NCBI RefSeq assembly: GCF_014217625.1 | Contig: NZ_CP043641.1 | Span: 310,001 to 374,000 of the forward strand | Direction of reading: 5' to 3' | DNA: 64,000 nucleotides | Source of the DNA: Leifsonia shinshuensis | Lineage (GTDB): Bacteria > Actinomycetota > Actinomycetes > Actinomycetales > Microbacteriaceae | Part shown: positions 61,565 through 64,000 of the stretch, one piece after another | How the letters are laid out: each line of letters begins with the position of its first letter | Position numbering within the stretch: position 1 is the stretch's first letter | The notes under the pieces: model-generated | Database searches by the model: none | The model's input: the letters and a program-made list of their open reading frames with translations, nothing else | What the model was told of the DNA's origin: nothing | Translations under genes and position numbers: made by a program

Positions 61565-63937
61565 ATGCTCGACGCGCGCACCAGGGAGGGGCTGAGCGCC
61601 GCGCAGGTGGCGGAGCGCAGGGCGGACGGCCGGGTCAACCTCCAGCGCCAGCCGGGGTCGCGGTCGATCTCCGACATCCTGCGCGAGAACATCTTCACGC
61701 TGTTCAACGGCATCCTCACCGGCTGCTTCATCGCGGTGCTGCTGCTCGGCGACCTGCGCGACGGCTTCTTCTACGGGGTCGTCGTCGTCAACGCGCTGAT
61801 CGGGATCGTGCAGGAGCTGCGGGCCAAGCGCGTGCTCGACCGGGCCGCGCTGCTCGCGGCGCCCGAGAGCCGGGTCCGGCGCGACGGGCAGGTGGTCGCG
61901 ATCGCGCTGGAGGACGTCGTGCTCGACGACCTCCTGGTGCTGCGCCCTGGCGACCAGATCCCCGCCGATGCCGTCGTGGCCGAGAGCACAGGGCTCTCGC
62001 TGGACGAGTCGTTGCTGACGGGGGAGTCCGACCCGGTGTTCAAGGACGAGGGCGCTCAGTTGCTCTCCGGCTCGCATGTCGCCACCGGCACCGGCTATGC
62101 GATCGTCACGGCCGTGGGCGCCGACTCCTATGCCAGCAAGCTGACCAGCGAGATCCGCCGGCACTCGCTCGTGCACTCCGAGCTGCGCGACGCGACCAAC
62201 CGCATCCTGGTCTACCTGTCCTGGATCCTCGGGCCGATCATCCTGGTGACGATCATCGGCCGGGTGCTCGCGTACGGCGGGTTCAACGAGCTCTTCACTG
62301 ACACGCGCTGGCGGCGCGCACTGCTCGACGCGGTCGCTGCCGTCGTCGGGATGATCCCTGAGGGGCTGGTGCTGCTGACCAGCCTCGCCTTCGGCGTCGC
62401 CGCCATCCAGCTCGCCGCGCGCAAGGTGCTCGTGCAGGAGCTCGCGGCGGTGGAGGTGCTCGCGCGCGTCGACGTGCTCTGCCTCGACAAGACGGGGACG
62501 CTCACCAGCGGCGAGCTGGTGCTGGAGGGCACGGAGCCGATCGGGGAGGTCCCGGCCGAGCTGGCGGAGATCGCCCTCGCGGCGTTCGGCGCGGACGACA
62601 CGGGGAACGCGACCTCCGGCATCCTCTCGACCGGGTTCCGGAGCGACCGGTTCCGGGTCGAGCGGCGCATCCCGTTCAGCTCGGCCACCAAGTTCAGCGG
62701 GCTGGTCATGCGTGTGGACGGCGAGGAGACCGCCTGGGTGCTCGGCGCCCCCGAGCGCGTGCTCGCCGGTCACGAGGAGGCGCTCCGGCGCGCGACGGCG
62801 ATCGCGTCGACCGGGCGCAGGACGCTCGCCCTCGCGCGGGCGATCGACCCGCTCCCGCACGGCACGCACGTCCCGCTCGGCGACGTGCGGGTGGAGCCCG
62901 CCCTGCTGGTCGTGCTCGGCGAGACCCTGCGACCGGAGGCGCCGGAGACGCTCGGTTACTTCGGCGAGCAGGCCGTGCGCGTGGTCGTGATGTCCGGCGA
63001 CAACCCGGTGACGGTGGAGGCCGTCGCACGCGCGCTGAACATGGAGGGGGAGGCGGTCGACGCGTCCACGCTGCATACCGACGAGGAGCTGGCCGCGGCG
63101 CTGGAGCGCTCCAGCATCTTCGGCCGGGTCAGCCCGGAGCAGAAGCGGACGGCCGTCGGCCTTCTGCAGCAGCAGGGCCGCACGGTCGCGATGACCGGCG
63201 ACGGTGTCAACGACGCGATGGCGATCAAGGACGCCAACCTCGGCATCGCGATGGGGACGGCGACGGCGGCGACCAAGGCCGTCTCCCGGCTGGTGCTGCT
63301 CGACAACCGGTTCGACCGGCTGCCGGACGTGCTCGCCTCCGGCCGGCGGGTCATCGCCAACGTGGAGCGCGTCTCCAACATCTTCCTGGCGAAGACGGTC
63401 TACGGCATCCTGCTCGCGCTGTTCAGCGCCGTGGTGCTCTGGCCGTTCCCGTTCCTGCCGCGGCAGCTCACGCTGGTCTCCACGCTCGCCATCGGCATCC
63501 CCTCCTTCTTCCTGGCGCTGGCGCCGAACAAGCGCATCTACACGCCGGGCGTGCTCTCGCGCATCCTGCGGTACTCGATCCCGACCGGTGTCATCGCGGG
63601 GCTCACGGCGGTCGTGGCATACGCGCCGCTGCACAAGTCCATCCCGCTGCACGAGGCGCGCAGCGTGACCACCCTCGCGCTGTTCTGCGTGTCGCTGTGG
63701 ATCCTGTGCGTGCTCACCCGGCCGCTCACGACCTGGCGGTGGTTCCTGCTCGGCGGGGTGGCGGCGGCCTTCGTGCTGGTGTGCGTCATCCCGGGCACCG
63801 CGAGCTTCTTCGAAATGCACCTCTCCCTCGACACGGCGCTGCTCTGGGGGATCGCGGTAGGCGCCGTGGGATCGGCCGGCATCGAGCTGTTCTACCGGTT
63901 CGCCCGGCGGCGCGGCCTGGTGTTCGACCGGGTCTGA
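61565..63937 (+). CDS. Cation-transporting P-type ATPase (CtpE-like)
   Basis: A 790-residue P-type ATPase. The actuator loop is TGES (152-155), the phosphorylated residue is Asp308 in CLDKTGTLTSG, and the hinge is MTGDGVNDAMAIKDANLGIA. The membrane motif before the catalytic domain is GMIPEGLVLLTSLAFGVAA, which resembles mycobacterial CtpE, reported as a calcium-uptake pump; specificity here is inferred. It follows DUF3159 by 24 bp with an AGGAGGGGGAGG ribosome-binding site, so it may be in the dut operon. Confidence 0.85.
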   Translation: MLDARTREGLSAAQVAERRADGRVNLQRQPGSRSISDILRENIFTLFNGILTGCFIAVLLLGDLRDGFFYGVVVVNALIGIVQELRAKRVLDRAALLAAPESRVRRDGQVVAIALEDVVLDDLLVLRPGDQIPADAVVAESTGLSLDESLLTGESDPVFKDEGAQLLSGSHVATGTGYAIVTAVGADSYASKLTSEIRRHSLVHSELRDATNRILVYLSWILGPIILVTIIGRVLAYGGFNELFTDTRWRRALLDAVAAVVGMIPEGLVLLTSLAFGVAAIQLAARKVLVQELAAVEVLARVDVLCLDKTGTLTSGELVLEGTEPIGEVPAELAEIALAAFGADDTGNATSGILSTGFRSDRFRVERRIPFSSATKFSGLVMRVDGEETAWVLGAPERVLAGHEEALRRATAIASTGRRTLALARAIDPLPHGTHVPLGDVRVEPALLVVLGETLRPEAPETLGYFGEQAVRVVVMSGDNPVTVEAVARALNMEGEAVDASTLHTDEELAAALERSSIFGRVSPEQKRTAVGLLQQQGRTVAMTGDGVNDAMAIKDANLGIAMGTATAATKAVSRLVLLDNRFDRLPDVLASGRRVIANVERVSNIFLAKTVYGILLALFSAVVLWPFPFLPRQLTLVSTLAIGIPSFFLALAPNKRIYTPGVLSRILRYSIPTGVIAGLTAVVAYAPLHKSIPLHEARSVTTLALFCVSLWILCVLTRPLTTWRWFLLGGVAAAFVLVCVIPGTASFFEMHLSLDTALLWGIAVGAVGSAGIELFYRFARRRGLVFDRV

Positions 63938-63950
63938 ACGTGCTAGATTT

Positions 63951-63968
63951 TATCTCGACGTCAAGATA
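63951..63968. promoter_or_regulatory. 18-bp near-perfect palindrome upstream of the next gene
   Basis: TATCTCGACGTCAAGATA is symmetric except for one pair (C against A). It lies in a short AT-rich stretch after the ATPase stop and before a gene outside the window. This looks like an operator for a dimeric regulator. I cannot name the regulator or the target. Confidence 0.5.
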
Positions 63969-64000
63969 CTTTCCCGAGACGATGACTTAGGGTTACCTTG

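Overview
The window is about 64 kb of high-GC DNA from an actinobacterial chromosome. Gene content and order point to the family Microbacteriaceae (Leifsonia or a close relative). The evidence is the actinobacterial core order panB - glnA2 - glnE ... glnA1 - RDD - DUF4191 - lipA/lipB - sucB - lpd - pepA. A second core block around sigA supports it (murT/gatD, a second gyrase-like pair, sepH, DUF4193, DUF3093, dut, DUF3710, DUF3159). The placement is inferred from recognised families and gene order; no database search was possible.

Layout. 1-8.4 kb: the end of one M17 aminopeptidase, an aminotransferase/GNAT pair, a DUF1345 membrane protein, folA and thyA, an NCS1-type permease with a long soluble N-terminus, and nif3-like and zinc-ribbon genes joined by a tiny repeat ORF. 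8.47-8.85 kb: RNase P RNA, followed by a perfect 30-bp palindrome. 8.9-16.8 kb: the complete Kdp potassium system on the minus strand (an extra small membrane peptide, then kdpF, A, B, C, D, E). 16.9-20 kb: polyphosphate glucokinase coupled to a TetR regulator, divergent from an efflux pump. 19.9-26.8 kb: map, a small SPOR-like gene, DUF6194, panB, glnA2, glnE. 26.8-31.2 kb: an accessory block (HigBA toxin-antitoxin, YCII, LCP protein, acyltransferase) set between glnE and glnA1. 31.3-43.1 kb: glnA1 with a GlnR-type operator, then the lipoate and 2-oxoacid dehydrogenase genes and pepA. 43.2-51.2 kb: PAC2 protein, an MFS transporter, sigA, a MurT/GatD pair, two alanine-racemase-family genes and a small zinc protein. 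51.4-63.9 kb: convergent parE/parC, a phosphodiesterase, sepH, DUF4193, DUF3093, and a dut-DUF3710-DUF3159-P-type ATPase string.

The most interesting locus is 47.1-50.9 kb. The GatD homologue has alanine where the catalytic glutaminase cysteine should be. The MurT homologue has no cysteine at all and so cannot carry the usual zinc ribbon. Next to them is a tandem pair of alanine-racemase-family genes, one of which is internally truncated and lacks the PLP lysine. Microbacteriaceae make group-B peptidoglycan, in which the D-Glu alpha-carboxyl carries the cross-bridge and so cannot be amidated. I infer that this cluster may have been repurposed to build that cross-bridge.

Other signals are a dispersed family of palindromic intergenic repeats (three loci), a four-half-site GlnR box upstream of glnA1, and at least 17 genes with a -10 hexamer only 5-7 nt before the start codon, which predicts widespread leaderless mRNAs. 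No tRNA, CRISPR array, insertion sequence or prophage was seen.
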